Below are positions 1 through 7,856 of a DNA stretch of 40,303 nt, piece by piece. This DNA is from Planctomicrobium piriforme. GTDB taxonomy: Bacteria > Planctomycetota > Planctomycetia > Pirellulales > UBA1268. The notes under the pieces were generated by a model that was given only the letters and a program-made list of their open reading frames with translations, ran no database searches and was not told the origin of the DNA. Positions within the stretch are counted from its first letter, which is position 1, and the number at the start of each line of letters is the position of its first letter. Location of the stretch: contig CAMAVC010000022.1 of assembly GCA_945861585.1 (NCBI GenBank), positions 1 to 40,303 of the forward strand, in the 5' to 3' direction. Both the position numbers and the translations under genes were made by a program.

Positions 1-1
1 T

Positions 2-637
2 CAGCTCGAGGGCTATCTCGGCCAGCTCGAGACGTTTTGCAGCCGCCACGACCTCGCCCTGCCGAAGGCGGTCGATGCCCTGCTCTCGCTCCCCGGCATC
101 CTCGCCGACACGCTGCCGGCGAGCGACGCCCTCGACCGCATCTGGCCGCTCGTGTCGAAAGCCGTCGACCAGGCGCTCGACGCCCTCGACGCCATGCGCT
201 GCACCGAAGGCGACGCCCTCGCCGCTGACATGCGGGCCACGTGCGGCGAGCTCCGCGGGCTGATCGCCACGATCCGCACCCGGGTGCCCGCCATGCTCGA
301 TGACCACCGCCGGCGGCTCGCCGAGCGGGTCGGCAAGGTGCTCGCCACACAGGGGGTCTCGCTCGGCGACGCCGAAGTGGCCCGCGAGATCGCCCTCCTC
401 GCTGATCGCGCCGACATCGCTGAGGAGCTCGTTCGCTTGGAGAGCCACATCGAGCAGTTCGAACGCCTGCTCGGCGAAGAATCGCCCGGCCGCTCGCTCG
501 ACTTCCTCGCGCAGGAACTCGCCCGCGAGGCCAACACGATCGCTGCCAAGTCACCCGACGTGGCGATCGCCCACGCCGTGGTCGACACGAAGACCCGCAT
601 CGAGCGGCTCCGCGAAATGGTGCAAAACGTCGAGTGA
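2..637 (+). CDS. yicC: YicC family endoribonuclease, 5'-truncated by window edge
   Basis: The reading frame is open from the first complete codon at base 2, so the N-terminus lies outside the window; 211 residues are visible. The C-terminal half is a good match to the DUF1732 domain of YicC: a segment reading EIALLADRADIAEELVRLES, then HIEQFERLL, GRSLDFLAQELAREANTIAAKS and the terminal REMVQNVE. YicC proteins are about 290 residues, so roughly the last 70% is present. The family is described as an endoribonuclease affecting stationary-phase fitness and small-RNA turnover. The gene lies upstream of gmk and rpoZ, as yicC does in many bacteria. The family call is firm; the biochemical role here is inferred only from the family. 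Confidence 0.93.
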   Translation, partial: QLEGYLGQLETFCSRHDLALPKAVDALLSLPGILADTLPASDALDRIWPLVSKAVDQALDALDAMRCTEGDALAADMRATCGELRGLIATIRTRVPAMLDDHRRRLAERVGKVLATQGVSLGDAEVAREIALLADRADIAEELVRLESHIEQFERLLGEESPGRSLDFLAQELAREANTIAAKSPDVAIAHAVVDTKTRIERLREMVQNVE

Positions 638-644
638 CCGCGCC

Positions 645-786
645 GGCGAGGGGCAGCCCCGTACCGTCTCGCCGGACGTTCGCTGCGCCCATCCTGGGCT
701 TCACTCACTCGGATGTGCCTGCGCTCCGGCATCCATGCCTGCGCTGGTCACATACGCCGTCTCAACGGTAGGGGCAGCCCCTCGCC
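645..786. repeat. MITE-like element with about 22-bp terminal inverted repeats
   Basis: The yicC-gmk spacer is filled by a 142-bp segment bounded by near-perfect inverted repeats. The left end (645-667) reads GGCGAGGGGCAGCCCC then GTACCGT. The right end (765-786), read on the opposite strand, is GGCGAGGGGCTGCCCC then TACCGT. They differ by one substitution and one inserted G. The interior has no convincing open reading frame. This is what a small non-autonomous mobile element or a REP-type structured repeat looks like. No second copy lies in this window, so mobility is not shown. Confidence 0.55.
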
Positions 787-846
787 TCCCCTGAGGACGT
801 CAGGCCAGCCTTTTCAGGCGGCGGCCGCGTGCGGTACAACATCCGG

Positions 847-1464
847 ATGGCACACGTCACCGGCAAACTCGTCGTAATTTCGGGCCCGTCCGGCGTCGGC
901 AAGACGTCGATCCTGCGGCGGCTCCTTGCCGACCTGCCCCAGCTCATCCCCAGCGTGTCGGCGACCACGCGGCCGCCCCGGGCGGGCGAGAAAGACGGGG
1001 TCGACTACCACTTCCTGGCGTCCGAGGAGTTCGAAAAACGCCGCGCTGCCGGCGAATTTCTCGAATGCTGCCGCGTCTACGGCCGCCAGCACTGGTATGG
1101 CACGCTCGTGGCCGAGGTGGCCCCCCGGCTGGCGGCGGGGGCGTGGGTCGTGCTCGAGATCGACGTGGAGGGTACACTTTCGGTTCTCGAACGGTATCCT
1201 GAGGCGATCACGATCTTCGTCGAGCCCTCCCACCCCGACCAGCTCGAAGAGCGGCTCACCGGCCGCGGCACCGAGAGCCCGGAGGCGATGGCGAGGCGGC
1301 TGGAGGTCGCCCGGCGCGAGTTGCACGAAGCCCACCGCTACCAACACCGCGTCGTCAACGAAAATCTGGAAACCGCCGTCGCCTCGATCAAACGCATCCT
1401 CACCGACGCCGGCCTGCCCGCATCATCCCCGCCACCCCGCACCCCTTCAGGAGTCCCCGCATGA
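847..1464 (+). CDS. gmk: Guanylate kinase
   Basis: Transfers phosphate from ATP to GMP or dGMP, giving GDP/dGDP for nucleic acid and signalling nucleotide synthesis in the cytoplasm. The 205-residue protein has the P-loop GPSGVGKT at residues 13-20, the GMP-binding [19 protein letters not shown] block with the invariant R-P-R pattern, and the LEIDVEG segment, all in family order. Length is normal. I chose ATG 847 because the P-loop then sits at the usual distance; a GTG at 829 would add six residues. The stop overlaps the rpoZ start (ATGA), so gmk, rpoZ, coaC and coaB probably form one translationally coupled operon. A run of prolines extends the C-terminus past the conserved fold. Confidence 0.96.
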   Translation: MAHVTGKLVVISGPSGVGKTSILRRLLADLPQLIPSVSATTRPPRAGEKDGVDYHFLASEEFEKRRAAGEFLECCRVYGRQHWYGTLVAEVAPRLAAGAWVVLEIDVEGTLSVLERYPEAITIFVEPSHPDQLEERLTGRGTESPEAMARRLEVARRELHEAHRYQHRVVNENLETAVASIKRILTDAGLPASSPPPRTPSGVPA

Positions 1465-1724
1465 TCGACGACCTGCGCGAAGAAGAAATCGTCAACAAGG
1501 TCGGAGGCCGCTTCAAGCTCTCGACGCTGATCCAGAAGCGGCTCGTCGCGCTCAACGCGGGCGGCCGGCCGCTCGTCGATATCGACTCCGACGACAAGAT
1601 GCAGATCGTGATCGAGGAGATCAAGCAAGACAAAATCTTCCTCGACACTTCTTCGAATCTGCGGATCACCGGCGAATCGCCCGAGGCCGGCGGCCCGCTG
1701 GACTTCGATACCTCGATCCTGTGA
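1461..1724 (+). CDS. rpoZ: DNA-directed RNA polymerase omega subunit
   Basis: An 87-residue protein in the standard rpoZ position after gmk. The omega core is recognisable: [21 protein letters not shown] corresponds to the conserved block that contacts the beta' subunit, here followed by [13 protein letters not shown]. Omega helps RNA polymerase assembly and, in proteobacteria, takes part in ppGpp binding. The gene overlaps gmk by four bases at its start and the coaC GTG at its stop (GTGA), both signs of coupling. The C-terminal acidic tail (residues 65-87) looks lineage-specific. The call rests on both sequence and position. Confidence 0.9.
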   Translation: MIDDLREEEIVNKVGGRFKLSTLIQKRLVALNAGGRPLVDIDSDDKMQIVIEEIKQDKIFLDTSSNLRITGESPEAGGPLDFDTSIL

Positions 1725-2287
1725 AGTCCGGCCCTGAGATCGTCGTTGGCGTCTCGGGAGGCATCGCCGCCTACAAGGCCGCAGCCCTCACGAGCCTGCT
1801 CGTGCAGGATGGGGCGCAGGTCACGGCTGTGCTCACGCGCAACGCGCGGCGGTTCATCGGAGCGGCCACGTTTGCGGCGCTCACCGGGCGGCCGGTGGCG
1901 AGCCGCAGTTTCGACGCGGCAGCCTTTCCGCTCGGGGCCCACATCGAGCTGGCCGCGAAAGCCGACCTCGTGATCGTGGCACCGGCCACGGCCGACCTCC
2001 TCGCCAAGGCCGCCGGCGGCGTGGCCGACGACCTCCTCACCACGCTCCTGCTCTGCGCCGAGTGCCCGGTGCTCTATGCTCCGGCCATGAACGCCGCGAT
2101 GTGGGAGAAGCCGGCCGTGCAGCGCAACGTGCACCAGGTGGCTGCCGACGGCGGCATCATCGTGCAGCCGGGCACTGGCTGGCTGTCGTGCCGCCGTCAG
2201 GGCACCGGCCGGATGGCCGAGCCCGAGGAGATCGCAGCCGTGATCCGCACCACGCTGGCCGCCGGGCCGCGGACCAGCACTCCGTAG
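1721..2287 (+). CDS. coaC: Phosphopantothenoylcysteine decarboxylase (stand-alone CoaC)
   Basis: FMN-dependent decarboxylation of 4'-phosphopantothenoyl-cysteine to 4'-phosphopantetheine in CoA synthesis. The 188-residue protein starts at GTG 1721, overlapping the rpoZ stop. Features in order: the flavin-binding [11 protein letters not shown] near the N-terminus, a histidine in [12 protein letters not shown] in the place of the catalytic His, the substrate-clamping PAMNAAMW motif, and [11 protein letters not shown] carrying the family's catalytic cysteine. In most bacteria this domain is fused to CoaB as Dfp/CoaBC; here a stop at 2287 and a 28-base gap separate it from the ligase gene. Both halves keep their motifs, so this looks like a true split and not a frameshift. 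Confidence 0.92.
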   Translation: MKSGPEIVVGVSGGIAAYKAAALTSLLVQDGAQVTAVLTRNARRFIGAATFAALTGRPVASRSFDAAAFPLGAHIELAAKADLVIVAPATADLLAKAAGGVADDLLTTLLLCAECPVLYAPAMNAAMWEKPAVQRNVHQVAADGGIIVQPGTGWLSCRRQGTGRMAEPEEIAAVIRTTLAAGPRTSTP

Positions 2288-2315
2288 CCGAGCACGCCTT
2301 CGCCGAGCGTTACGC

Positions 2316-2951
2316 ATGGCCCGCATCTTGATCACCGCCGGGCCGACCCGCGCCGCCATCGACGACGTGCGGTTTCTCACGAATGCCTCGAGCGGCCGCA
2401 TGGCCCTCGGCCTCGTGAAGGCGGCCCGCGCCGCCGGTCACGACGTGGTCGTGGTCAGTGGTCCCGTGGCCGTCGCCTATCCCGCTGGCGTCGAGGTCGT
2501 GCCAGTCACCACCACGGCCGAGATGCTCGCCGCGTGTCTCGAGCGTCTGCCTCGGGTCGATGGCGTGATCGCCGCCGCCGCTCCCTGCGACTTCGAGCCG
2601 GTGGCCCACGTGCCCGGCAAGATCCCGCGCCGCGGCACCACGCTCCTACTCCGGCTCAAGCCGACGGTGGACGTGATCGCCACCGTCGCCCGCAGGGCCC
2701 GCGGCAATCAGTGGATGGTGGCCTTCGCCTTGGAGCCGGGGGCCGACCCGCGTCGGGCCCTCGAGAAGATCACCACCAAGCGATGCGATCTGATCGTCGT
2801 CAACGACCTCTCGGCGGTCGACGCCGCCAAGACGGCCGTCACGGTTTACGATCGGAGCCACGCGCGGGTGGGCGACACGTCGGGCACGAAGACGGCCGTG
2901 TCGCGCTGGCTGATCCGCCTGATCGAAAAGCGGCTGATGACGCACATGTAG
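2316..2951 (+). CDS. coaB: Phosphopantothenate-cysteine ligase (stand-alone CoaB)
   Basis: Joins cysteine to 4'-phosphopantothenate using a nucleotide triphosphate; its product is the substrate of the preceding CoaC. The 211 residues begin with the signature ILITAGPTRAAIDDVRFLTN-ASSGRM, which matches the AGGT-x-EP-x-D-VR-x-ITN-x-SSG start of CoaB domains. Further on are VIAAAAPCDF, KPTVDVI and the KITTKRCDLIVVNDLS segment that corresponds to the KxxDxxVxND dimer/active-site motif. It starts with its own ATG 28 bases after coaC. The stop codon TAG is the first triplet of a dispersed palindromic repeat (2948-3000), so the 3' end seems to have been set by that repeat. Confidence 0.92.
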   Translation: MARILITAGPTRAAIDDVRFLTNASSGRMALGLVKAARAAGHDVVVVSGPVAVAYPAGVEVVPVTTTAEMLAACLERLPRVDGVIAAAAPCDFEPVAHVPGKIPRRGTTLLLRLKPTVDVIATVARRARGNQWMVAFALEPGADPRRALEKITTKRCDLIVVNDLSAVDAAKTAVTVYDRSHARVGDTSGTKTAVSRWLIRLIEKRLMTHM

Positions 2952-3000
2952 GACAGGCTTCAGCCTGTCAGACTTCTAGACAGGCTAAAGCCTGTCCTAC
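2948..3000. repeat. Double palindromic repeat (GACAGGCT family), copy 1
   Basis: Two adjacent hairpins, GACAGGCTTCAGCCTGTC and GACAGGCTAAAGCCTGTC, are arranged head to head, so that the outer ends GTAGGACAGGCT and AGCCTGTCCTAC are also perfect inverted repeats. Related single units occur at 23245-23266 and 24760-24781. The coaB stop codon is the TAG at 2949-2951 inside the left end. It lies between coaB and argC, where it could fold into a strong structure and act as a bidirectional terminator or mRNA stabiliser; there is no T-run. Confidence 0.85.
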
Positions 3001-3047
3001 AAGGCGCATTCCCGGTATAAAACGTCCCCGCCCGCGAGCCACGATCC

Positions 3048-4058
3048 ATGATCACCGTCGCCATTCTCGGAGCCACCGGCTACACCGCCCTCGAGGCGAT
3101 CAAGCTTCTGCTGCGCCACCCCGATGCGAAGATCGTGGCCGTCACGAGCCGGCAGGAGGGCCGGCCCCCGATCTCCACGATCCACCCGAGCCTCGTTGGC
3201 CGGCTCGAACTGCCGCTCGAGGATCTCGGGCCGGACGAGGTCGGGAAGCGGGCCGACTGCGTGTTTTCCTGCCTGCCGCACTGCGCGAGCGCGGAGATCG
3301 TGCCCCAGGTGCTCGCCGCCGGGGCGAAGGTGATCGACTTCAGCGCCGACTATCGGCTCGACGACGCCGCCACCTATCTCGAATGGTATGGCCACGAGCA
3401 TCCCGATGCCGCGCGGCTCGGCGCCACGGTGTATGGCCTGCCCGAGCTCTTCCGCTCCCAGATCGCCGGGGCGAGCCTCGTCGCCAACCCCGGGTGCTAC
3501 TCGACGTCGGCGATTCTGCCACTCGCCCCGCTCGTGAAGAGCGGGCTCTTCCATCTCGACGACGTGATCATCGATTCCAAGAGCGGCGTGAGCGGCGCCG
3601 GCCGCTCGCCGAAGCTGATGACGCACTTTCCCGAATGCAACGAAAGCATGTCGGCCTACAACGTGGGCCGGCATCGGCACACGCCGGAGATCGAGCAGGT
3701 GATCGGCCGGCACGCCGGCACGCGGCCCGAGGTGATCTTCACGCCGCAGCTCGCGCCGATGGACCGCGGCATCCTGTCTACGATCTACGTCCGGCCGAAG
3801 CAGCCGATCGCCGAGGCCGCTGTCATGAAGCTGCTCCGCGACGCCTACGCCGGTGAGCGGTTCGTGCGTGTGGTGGACCACCTGCCCGCCACGAAAGACA
3901 CGGTCGACACCAACTTCTGCGACATCACGGCCCGCGTGGTCCGCGGCCGCGTGCTCCTGATCAGCTGCCTCGACAACCTCGTCAAAGGCGCCGCCGGCGC
4001 CGCCGTCCAGAACTTCAACTGCGTGTTCGGGCTTCCCGAAACGGCAGGCCTGCCCTGA
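3048..4058 (+). CDS. argC: N-acetyl-gamma-glutamyl-phosphate reductase
   Basis: NADPH-dependent reduction of N-acetylglutamyl-5-phosphate to the semialdehyde, third step of arginine synthesis. The 336-residue protein has an N-terminal Rossmann motif (ILGATGYTALEAIKLL, residues 5-20), the catalytic cysteine in NPGCYST (Cys150), the SGVSGAGRSP loop (near 180) and the FTPQLAPMDRGILST segment with family-conserved residues. Length is typical for ArgC. It precedes argJ by only 8 bases, so the two are almost certainly co-transcribed. A TATAAA box at 3016-3021 just upstream could be part of a promoter but has no clear -35 partner, since the position expected for it falls in the repeat. Confidence 0.96.
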   Translation: MITVAILGATGYTALEAIKLLLRHPDAKIVAVTSRQEGRPPISTIHPSLVGRLELPLEDLGPDEVGKRADCVFSCLPHCASAEIVPQVLAAGAKVIDFSADYRLDDAATYLEWYGHEHPDAARLGATVYGLPELFRSQIAGASLVANPGCYSTSAILPLAPLVKSGLFHLDDVIIDSKSGVSGAGRSPKLMTHFPECNESMSAYNVGRHRHTPEIEQVIGRHAGTRPEVIFTPQLAPMDRGILSTIYVRPKQPIAEAAVMKLLRDAYAGERFVRVVDHLPATKDTVDTNFCDITARVVRGRVLLISCLDNLVKGAAGAAVQNFNCVFGLPETAGLP

Positions 4059-4066
4059 ACCCCACG

Positions 4067-5290
4067 ATGAGCATCACCGAAACACCTGTCCGCCTGCCGA
4101 TTCCGCCACTGCCGAAGGGTTTTCGCGTCGCCGGGGCCCATGCCGGCCTGAAGCGCAACCCCACCCGCGAAGACATCTCGCTCGTCGTGTCGGACCTGCC
4201 GGCCACCGCGGCCGGGGTGTACACCACGAATCTCGTGTTCGCAGCCCCCGTGGCCTTCGACCGGGCCCGCACGCCGGGCACGGGGTTTCGTGCCGTCGCG
4301 ATCAACTCGGGCAACGCCAACGCCTGCACGGGCGCCCGCGGCCTCGACGATGCCGCCGCGATGGCCAGCGCCGCGGCCGCGTCGCTCGCCGTGCCCGAAG
4401 CGGGCGTGCTCGTGCTCTCGACCGGCATCATCGGTGAGTTCCTGCCGCTCGGAAAGATCAAGGCGGGCATCGAGATCGTGGCCGGCCGTCTGGGCACCGA
4501 TGCCGATGCGGTGGTGACCGCGGCCCGCGGCATGATGACCACCGACACGCGGCCCAAGCTCTCCGGCTCGTCGTTCCAAGCCGCTGGCGTCGCCCACACG
4601 CTCTTCGGCATGGCGAAAGGGGCGGCGATGGTCGGCCCCCGCATGGCCACGATGCTCGGCGTGATTCTCACCGACGCGGCTCTCGCGCCGGCCGACGCCC
4701 AGCGTCTGCTCGGCGAGGCGACGGAGCAGACGTTCAACTGCGTGAGCGTCGACGGCCACACGAGCACGAACGACACCGTGCTCCTGCTGGCCAACGGCGC
4801 CGCCGGCGGCACTCCGCTCACTGGAAAAGGCCTCGAGGCCTTCGGCCAGGCGCTCGTCGATGCCTGCGAGGCGCTCGCCCGCGAGATCGCCGACGACGGC
4901 GAAGGGGCCACACACGTGCTCCGCGTCGAGGTGAGCGGCTGCCGTACCCGCGATGACGCGCGGCAGATTGCCCGCACCGTGGCCGACAGCCCGCTCGTGA
5001 AGACGGCCATCCACGGGGCCGATCCCAACTGGGGCCGGATCGTCTCGGCGGCCGGTTATTCGGGGGTGGCGTTCGACCCCGACAAGCTCGTGCTCCGCCT
5101 CAACGGCACGCTCCTGTTCGAGCACGGGCAGCCCGTTCCCTTCGACGCCGACCGCGTGTCGGAGTCGATCAAGGCCGCCCGGGAGACGCTGATCGAACTG
5201 GCGGTGCACGCCGGCCCGGCGTCGATCCGGTTTTATTCGAGCGACCTGACGGCCGAATACGTCCACCTCAACGCCGACTACCACACCTGA
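4067..5290 (+). CDS. argJ: Bifunctional ornithine acetyltransferase / N-acetylglutamate synthase
   Basis: Moves the acetyl group from N-acetylornithine to glutamate (and may use acetyl-CoA), closing the cyclic arginine pathway. The 407-residue proprotein has the autocleavage region MAKGAAMVGPRMATMLGVIL: ArgJ cuts itself before the threonine, here Thr195, which becomes the nucleophile of the beta chain. Also visible are NSGNANACTG near residue 85, FNCVSVDGHTSTNDT near 225 and DPNWGRI near 325, all typical. Having argC-argJ together and no acetylornithine deacetylase nearby agrees with the cyclic pathway. Whether this ArgJ is bifunctional or transferase-only cannot be told from sequence. Confidence 0.96.
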   Translation: MSITETPVRLPIPPLPKGFRVAGAHAGLKRNPTREDISLVVSDLPATAAGVYTTNLVFAAPVAFDRARTPGTGFRAVAINSGNANACTGARGLDDAAAMASAAAASLAVPEAGVLVLSTGIIGEFLPLGKIKAGIEIVAGRLGTDADAVVTAARGMMTTDTRPKLSGSSFQAAGVAHTLFGMAKGAAMVGPRMATMLGVILTDAALAPADAQRLLGEATEQTFNCVSVDGHTSTNDTVLLLANGAAGGTPLTGKGLEAFGQALVDACEALAREIADDGEGATHVLRVEVSGCRTRDDARQIARTVADSPLVKTAIHGADPNWGRIVSAAGYSGVAFDPDKLVLRLNGTLLFEHGQPVPFDADRVSESIKAARETLIELAVHAGPASIRFYSSDLTAEYVHLNADYHT

Positions 5291-5409
5291 CCGGGCCACC
5301 CCGGCCTATACTTCCCGGGCCGGGCACGCCGTACGACCCACCTTGACTCGGCCGGCCAGAACCTGTTTTCTGTGTCCCGTAGCCTGTCCCCGGAGCCTCC
5401 TCCCAGCCG

Positions 5410-5655
5410 ATGCCCACCGCGTTTGCAGTTCGTTCCACGATCGTGTCCGCCGATCCAGACGTCGATGACGACGAACTCGAGGAGGAAGATCTCGAGGTTG
5501 GCCAGCCCGTGCCTGACGAAGAATCGAGTTTCGACGACTTCGACGACGACTTCGACGACGATTTCGAGGAGGAGTCGAACGACCCCGACTGGGATCATCC
5601 TGACGAAGCCGAAACCATGCCGCCGCCGGCGAAGGCTCCCGGAAAAAAGAAGTAG
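5410..5655 (+). CDS. Small highly acidic protein, function unknown
   Basis: An 81-residue ORF dominated by Asp and Glu: residues 17-55 consist largely of D, E and F with a repeating FDDDFDDDF pattern, followed by a proline/lysine tail PPPAKAPGKKK. There is no recognisable fold and it is predicted disordered. The coding frame is supported by its placement, ending 22 bases before the TPR gene in the same direction, and by the strongly biased composition, which alternative frames lack. Such tails occur in bacterial proteins that bind basic partners or metal ions, but no function can be assigned. Confidence 0.6.
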   Translation: MPTAFAVRSTIVSADPDVDDDELEEEDLEVGQPVPDEESSFDDFDDDFDDDFEEESNDPDWDHPDEAETMPPPAKAPGKKK

Positions 5656-5677
5656 CGATCACAGAACGGAGAGCCCG

Positions 5678-6061
5678 ATGACAAGCACCCGCACGACCGA
5701 CTGGTTCGGGAAGCTCAATCAGCTCGACTTCGACATCGACTTCTTCGAGAAGCTCCTCGCTCGCAACGGCGACTCCGTCGAGGTGCTGCGCACGCTTGGC
5801 GAACTCGTCTCCAAGAAGGGCGACGTGCAGCGGGCGCTCGAAATCGACCGGCGGCTCGTGGAGCGGCTGCCCGACGACTTCCTGGCCCGCTACAATCTCG
5901 CCTGCTCGCAGGCCCTGGCCGGGCGGCCCGACGAGGCGATCGATTCGCTGTCGTCGGCCATTCTCCTGGGCTACGACGACCTGGCGCACCTCGAGGTCGA
6001 CCCCGACCTCGACTCCTTGCGGGAGCGGCCCGACTTCCGAGCCCTGCTCGGCCACGAGTAG
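5678..6061 (+). CDS. Small TPR-like repeat protein
   Basis: A 127-residue soluble protein without signal peptide. The central part (LLARNGDSVEVLRTLGELV, then GDVQRALEIDRRLVERLPDD, then ARYNLACSQALAGRPDEAI) has the alternating small/aromatic pattern of two to three tetratricopeptide repeats. It is followed by a segment ending DPDLDSLRERPDFRALL, which often closes TPR proteins of the type ending in 'L..dpdl..Lr..p.F..ll'. Start ATG 5678 follows CGGAGAG at good spacing. It stands between the acidic protein and the nucleoside phosphorylase, 31 bases upstream of the latter. TPRs mediate protein contacts; the partner is unknown, though the acidic neighbour is a candidate. Confidence 0.82.
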   Translation: MTSTRTTDWFGKLNQLDFDIDFFEKLLARNGDSVEVLRTLGELVSKKGDVQRALEIDRRLVERLPDDFLARYNLACSQALAGRPDEAIDSLSSAILLGYDDLAHLEVDPDLDSLRERPDFRALLGHE

Positions 6062-6092
6062 GCAGCCGCGCCTGAGACCACCGAGGGCACGC

Positions 6093-6920
6093 ATGCTCGA
6101 TCAATACGACAAGATCTCGGACGCCTGCGCCGCGATCGCGAAGCAGTGGCCGCACTCGCCGGCGGTGGGCATCATCCTCGGCAGTGGCCTCGGCGGCGTC
6201 ACCGGGGCGATCACCGACGCGGTGACGATTCCCTACGACACGCTCCCGCACTTCGCCCGCTCGACGGCCCACGGCCACGCCGGGCAGCTCGTGTGCGGCA
6301 TGCTCGAGGGCGTGCCAGTCGTCGTGCTCGAAGGGCGGCAGCATGCATACGAGGGCTATCCGCTCGCCCAGATCACGTTTCCTGTGCGGGTGCTCCAGCG
6401 GCTCGGCGCCCGCCGACTCATCGTCACGAACGCCTGCGGCGGCCTCAATCCCAACTTCCGCACCGGCGACCTGATGGTGATCGACGATCACATCAATCTC
6501 TTGAACGGCAACCCGCTCATCGGCATCAACGACGAGCGGCTCGGCCCCCGGTTCCCGGACATGTCGGCCCCGTACACCCCCCGGCTCATCGACGAGGCCC
6601 TCGAAATCGCCCGCCGCGAGAACTTCGCCGCCCACCGGGGCGTCTATGTGGCCGTCACGGGCCCCAACCTCGAGACACGGGCCGAATATCGATTTCTCCG
6701 CGGAATCGGGGCCGACGTCGTGGGGATGTCGACGGTGCCCGAGGTGATCGTGGCGGTGCACGCGGGCCTCGAGGTGCTCGGCATCTCCGTGATCACCGAC
6801 ATGTGCCTGCCCGACGCGCTCGAAGCGGCCACGGTCGAAAAGATTCTGGCCGTCGCCCGGTCGGCCGAGCCGAAGCTCCGCGCGATCGTCACGCAGGCGG
6901 TGCGCTCGGCTCGGTCGTAG
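6093..6920 (+). CDS. punA: Purine nucleoside phosphorylase (trimeric type)
   Basis: Phosphorolysis of purine (deoxy)nucleosides to base plus (deoxy)ribose-1-phosphate for salvage. The 275-residue protein has the phosphate-binding GSGLGG (30-35), the HGHAG loop (60-64), EGRQHAYEGYP (80-90), NACGGLNP (113-120), GPNLETRAEYR with the base-contacting Glu194, and GMSTVPEVIVA (211-221). At the position equivalent to Asn243 of human PNP, in the stretch ISVITDMCLP, this protein has Asp236. That residue decides 6-oxo versus 6-amino purine preference in human PNP, so the substrate range could differ from classic inosine/guanosine enzymes. A MTAP-like role is possible, but overall similarity is to PNP. 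Confidence 0.93.
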   Translation: MLDQYDKISDACAAIAKQWPHSPAVGIILGSGLGGVTGAITDAVTIPYDTLPHFARSTAHGHAGQLVCGMLEGVPVVVLEGRQHAYEGYPLAQITFPVRVLQRLGARRLIVTNACGGLNPNFRTGDLMVIDDHINLLNGNPLIGINDERLGPRFPDMSAPYTPRLIDEALEIARRENFAAHRGVYVAVTGPNLETRAEYRFLRGIGADVVGMSTVPEVIVAVHAGLEVLGISVITDMCLPDALEAATVEKILAVARSAEPKLRAIVTQAVRSARS

Positions 6921-6938
6921 GCCGCTTCCGCCTTCCGA

Positions 6939-7682
6939 TCAGCCGCTGCGGCGGCCACCCGTCGGAAGCCCAAGCTCTTTCCGCCGCGCATCCATGGCCC
7001 GGCGATACTCGGCCTGCTGGGCCCGCCGCTCCGGCGTCGTGCGATCGAGCCGGCCCTTGCTGCGGGCATTGCGCGTATCTTCGGTGCGGGTGCCCCCGGG
7101 CGGCCCGCCGCTGGTTTGTCCTCGGCCCTGCCCCCCGCCGCCGGGGCCACGGTCGCCTCCCTGCGCCGAACTGGCGGCCTGCTTGCCCTCGGCTGCCCGA
7201 GCCTGATCCCGCTTGTCGCGCTCGGCTTGCCACGCCTTCCGGCGGTCTTCATCCGCTTTGATCCGCCGGTCGAGCTCGGCCTGCCGCTGCGCCGGCGGCA
7301 GCTGGAAGAACGACGCCAGTTCGGCCCGCTCCCGGGCTTCCGACAGCCGTCCCATCTGCTGGCCGACCTGATCCCGGTATTCCCGTGGCACGTCGCGCAT
7401 CTTCTCCATCATGGGTGCGAAGCTCGGAACCGAGGCGAACGGCACCTCACCGCGGGCCACTCGGTCATATTCCGCCACCTGCTGGTCGACGAGCTGCTTC
7501 ACCTCGGCCACCGCCCGCGGCGACGAGAACACCCCGAACGCCCAGAGCATCGGCGCCCCGACCAGCAGCAGCAGAAGCAATGCCGCGACCCCCCGCTTGA
7601 GGATTCGGCCGCCGGCCCCCTGGCGGTTTCGCTCGGCGGCCATGGCGGCCGCCAGTTGCCGTTTGTCACTCATCGATGCCAT
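6939..7682 (-). CDS. Membrane-anchored protein with long charged periplasmic domain
   Basis: A 247-residue protein with a short cytoplasmic N-terminus, one hydrophobic segment ([20 protein letters not shown], about residues 31-50), an exposed helical region ([20 protein letters not shown] and on), then a charged coiled-coil-like stretch ([20 protein letters not shown]) and a low-complexity Gly/Gln/Arg-rich tail. ATG 7682 is preceded by GGAGGTGTTTC, an excellent ribosome site, which fixes the start; an internal ATG lies three codons on. The long open frame beyond this start is a shadow of ileS. It stands alone, divergent from ileS and convergent with the phosphorylase gene. No domain recognised. 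Confidence 0.8.
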   Translation of the reverse strand: MASMSDKRQLAAAMAAERNRQGAGGRILKRGVAALLLLLLVGAPMLWAFGVFSSPRAVAEVKQLVDQQVAEYDRVARGEVPFASVPSFAPMMEKMRDVPREYRDQVGQQMGRLSEARERAELASFFQLPPAQRQAELDRRIKADEDRRKAWQAERDKRDQARAAEGKQAASSAQGGDRGPGGGGQGRGQTSGGPPGGTRTEDTRNARSKGRLDRTTPERRAQQAEYRRAMDARRKELGLPTGGRRSG

Positions 7683-7856
7683 GAAACACCTCCGCGAGTC
7701 CCCAGGATACCGTCGGCGCGGACCGCGGGGTTCGAAGAACTCCCTCCTCCAACGGCCGGGAACCTGAAAAGTTGTGGATCCGGCCTTCGCCGCGCATGCG
7801 CCCAGTCGGAATTCAGCCCCTTCGGCTGCGAGGCCGGCCTCGGTACGATTTCGCTC

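Noticed and set aside
7116-7856. Earlier start for ileS
   Set aside because: The frame is open but is antisense to the membrane-protein gene; similarity to IleRS begins at ATG 7857.
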